The notes beneath the pieces were generated by a model. The model had not been told where the DNA came from. It was given only the letters and a program-made list of their open reading frames with translations, and did no database searches. This document shows positions 62,260 to 64,000 of a stretch of DNA of 64,000 nt, piece after piece (within the stretch, counting starts at the first letter, position 1; the number at the start of each line of letters is the position of its first letter). The stretch comes from Micromonospora ferruginea (lineage in GTDB: Bacteria > Actinomycetota > Actinomycetes > Mycobacteriales > Micromonosporaceae): contig NZ_CP059322.2 of the NCBI RefSeq assembly GCF_013694245.2, positions 2,042,001-2,106,000 on the forward strand, written 5' to 3'. Position numbers and translations under genes: made by a program.

Positions 62260-62287
62260 ACTTGACATAATGTAGATTATCGAATCT
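62260..62287. other. probable chromosomal dif site
   Basis: The 28 bases read as an 11-base arm ACTTGACATAA, a 6-base centre TGTAGA and an 11-base arm TTATCGAATCT. The left arm, centre and right-arm start agree with the actinobacterial dif consensus as I recall it (ACTTGACATAATGT, two variable bases, ATTATCG), and 17 of 28 positions match E. coli dif, including CATAATGTA and ATTAT. It is intergenic, between the phosphotransferase and UvrA-like genes, and would be the XerCD site for chromosome dimer resolution at the replication terminus. Confidence 0.75.
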
Positions 62288-62340
62288 GCCACGAGGGCCT
62301 GATCGGGGCGGCGGCGTTCGGCGCCGCCGCCCCGGTGCGT

Positions 62341-64000
62341 TCAGGCGCCGACGTAGGCGGCGAGGTGTTCGCCGGTGAGCGTGGACCTCGCCGCGACCAG
62401 GTCGGCCGGGGTGCCCTCGAAGACGATGCGGCCGCCGTCGTGGCCGGCGCCCGGTCCGAGATCTACGATCCAGTCGGCGTGCGCCATGACCGCTTGGTGG
62501 TGTTCGATGACGATGACCGACTTGCCTGATTCGACCAGCCGGTCGAGCAGGCCGAGCAGTTGGGCGACGTCGGCCAGGTGCAGGCCGGTGGTCGGCTCGT
62601 CGAGGACGTAGACGCCGCCCCGGTCCCCCATCCGGGTGGCGAGCTTGAGCCGTTGCCGCTCCCCTCCGGACAGCGTGGTGAGGGGTTGACCGAGGGTGAG
62701 GTAGCCGAGGCCGACGTCGGCGAGCCGGTCGAGGATGGCGTGGGCGGCCGGGATGCGCGCGTCGCCGGCGCCGAAGAACTTCTCGGCCTCGCCGACCGGC
62801 ATGGCGAGGACCTCGCTGATGTCGCGGCCGCCGAGGTGGTAGTCGAGCACGGCGGCCTGGAACCGCCTGCCCTCGCAGTCCTCGCAGGTGCTGGCGACGC
62901 CGGCCATCATGCCCAGGTCGGTGTAGATGACGCCGGCGCCGTTGCAGGTGGGGCAGGCGCCTTCGGAGTTGGCGCTGAACAGGGCGGGTTTGACGCCGTT
63001 GGCCTTGGCGAAGGCCTTGCGGATGGGGTCGAGCAGGCCGGTGTAGGTGGCCGGGTTGCTGCGGCGGGAGCCGCGGATGGCGGTCTGGTCGATGGTGACG
63101 ATGTCGTCGCGTTTGCCGAGTGAGCCGTGGATGAGGCTGCTCTTGCCGGAGCCGGCGACGCCGGTGACGACGACCAGGACGCCGAGTGGGATGTCGACGT
63201 CGACGTCGCGCAGGTTGTGGGTGGCGGCGCCGCGGATGGGCAGGGTGCCGGTGGGTGTGCGGACGGTGTCCTTGAGGGCGGCGCGGTCGTCGAGGTGGCG
63301 GCCGGTGACGGTGTGGCTGGCGCGGAGGCCGGTGACGGTGCCCTCGTAGCAGATGGTGCCGCCGTCGGTGCCGGCGCCGGGGCCGAGGTCGACGACGTGG
63401 TCGGCGATGGCGATGGTCTCCGGTTTGTGTTCGACGACCAGGACGGTGTTGCCCTTGTCGCGCAGGCGCAGCAGGAGGTTGTTCATCCGGGTGATGTCGT
63501 GCGGGTGCAGCCCGATGGTGGGTTCGTCGAAGACGTAGGTGACGTCGGTGAGCGACGAGCCGAGGTGGCGGATCATCTTGGTGCGTTGGGCCTCCCCGCC
63601 GGAGAGGGTGCCGGCGGGTCGGTCGAGGCTGAGGTAGCCGAGGCCGATCTCGACGAAGGAGTCGAGGGTGTCCCCCAGCGCGGTGATCAGTGGGGCGACG
63701 GAGGGGTCGTGCAGGTCGCGTACCCAGGTGGCGAGGTCGCTGATCTGCATGGCGCAGGCGTCGGCGATGTTGATGCCGTTGATCTTGGAGGAGCGGGCTT
63801 CGGGGGCCAGGCGGGTGCCGTCGCAGTCGGGGCAGGTGGTGAAGGTGACGGCGCGTTCGACGAAGGCGCGGATGTGGGGCTGCATGGCGTCGACGTCCTT
63901 GGCCAGCATGGATTTCTGGATGGCCGGGATGAGGCCGGTGTAGGTGACGTTGATGCCCTCGACCTTGACCTTGGTGGGTTCCTTGTGCAGCAGGTCGTAC
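62341..64000 (-). CDS. UvrA-like excinuclease ATPase (partial, 5' end outside window)
   Basis: The C-terminal ~552 residues of a UvrA-family protein; the frame is open to the window end. Seen: zinc cysteines CPDCDGTRL, the first ABC signature [11 protein letters not shown] with DEPTIGLHP, the second Walker [21 protein letters not shown] and CEDCEGRRF, and the second ABC signature [11 protein letters not shown] with DEPTTGLHL. The second half is compact, as in drug-resistance UvrA paralogues (DrrC-like), which lack the UvrB-binding insertion. It may repair or shield DNA from drugs. Confidence 0.9.
   Translation of the reverse strand, partial: YDLLHKEPTKVKVEGINVTYTGLIPAIQKSMLAKDVDAMQPHIRAFVERAVTFTTCPDCDGTRLAPEARSSKINGINIADACAMQISDLATWVRDLHDPSVAPLITALGDTLDSFVEIGLGYLSLDRPAGTLSGGEAQRTKMIRHLGSSLTDVTYVFDEPTIGLHPHDITRMNNLLLRLRDKGNTVLVVEHKPETIAIADHVVDLGPGAGTDGGTICYEGTVTGLRASHTVTGRHLDDRAALKDTVRTPTGTLPIRGAATHNLRDVDVDIPLGVLVVVTGVAGSGKSSLIHGSLGKRDDIVTIDQTAIRGSRRSNPATYTGLLDPIRKAFAKANGVKPALFSANSEGACPTCNGAGVIYTDLGMMAGVASTCEDCEGRRFQAAVLDYHLGGRDISEVLAMPVGEAEKFFGAGDARIPAAHAILDRLADVGLGYLTLGQPLTTLSGGERQRLKLATRMGDRGGVYVLDEPTTGLHLADVAQLLGLLDRLVESGKSVIVIEHHQAVMAHADWIVDLGPGAGHDGGRIVFEGTPADLVAARSTLTGEHLAAYVGA

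Overview
The window is very GC-rich, densely packed actinobacterial chromosome, most like Micromonospora or a close relative. The reasons are: mycothiol chemistry (S-(hydroxymethyl)mycothiol dehydrogenase), a gene order matching Mycobacterium tuberculosis Rv1822-Rv1830 and Rv1832, many GTG/TTG starts and apparently leaderless genes, and intergenic palindromes of a kind I associate with Micromonosporaceae. No rRNA, CRISPR array or insertion sequence was seen. The taxon is inferred, not computed.

Layout. 0-8.6 kb: the end of a DUF1579-like gene, then a TetR regulator facing a Baeyer-Villiger-type monooxygenase / short-chain dehydrogenase / alpha-beta hydrolase operon across a 36-bp operator-like palindrome; a GntR regulator with an MFS transporter; and the mycothiol-dependent formaldehyde pair (mscR plus a metallo-beta-lactamase-fold hydrolase). 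8.6-21.4 kb: a MEDS-STAS sensor, a compact second Rho-like ATPase, a DUF3626 protein, two adjacent secreted lysozyme-like paralogues, a drug-type MFS pump, redox enzymes, a Tat-exported 5'-nucleotidase and an AbiE-like nucleotidyltransferase pair. 21.4-30.5 kb: a selenium locus. It holds a candidate structured RNA, a selenocysteine formate dehydrogenase (fdhA with in-frame UGA and SECIS hairpin, fdhB, fdhC), tRNA-Sec, selA and selB. selD is not in the window. 30.5-37.1 kb: small membrane and hypothetical proteins, a universal stress protein, a DUF574 methyltransferase, a SpoIIE-type phosphatase with an altered active site, and a MarR regulator.

37.1-51 kb: the conserved actinobacterial block pgsA-like / DUF881 / sbp / DUF881 / gcvH / garA / ftsR / bifunctional nuclease / merR. 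It is followed by a truncated haemoglobin plus flavohaemoglobin pair, a DivIVA-domain protein, a sirtuin and gcvP behind a single-aptamer glycine riboswitch. 51-59.2 kb: pabB, prolyl aminopeptidase facing a MarR regulator across a palindromic operator, peptide deformylase, then four genes (GNAT, endonuclease/phosphatase, folD, nucleotidyltransferase) that are all broken by single-base changes in G/C runs. This clustering points to sequence error or local decay.

59.2-64 kb: a beta-family protein, a tyrosine recombinase whose start codon lies inside a perfect 28-bp Xer-site-like palindrome, an aminoglycoside-phosphotransferase-family gene, an excellent match to a chromosomal dif site, and a partial UvrA-like ATPase. 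The recombinase / palindrome / phosphotransferase / dif arrangement is the best candidate for an undescribed system: a cargo gene between two Xer-type sites at the presumed replication terminus. The selenium locus and its candidate leader RNA are the next most interesting.
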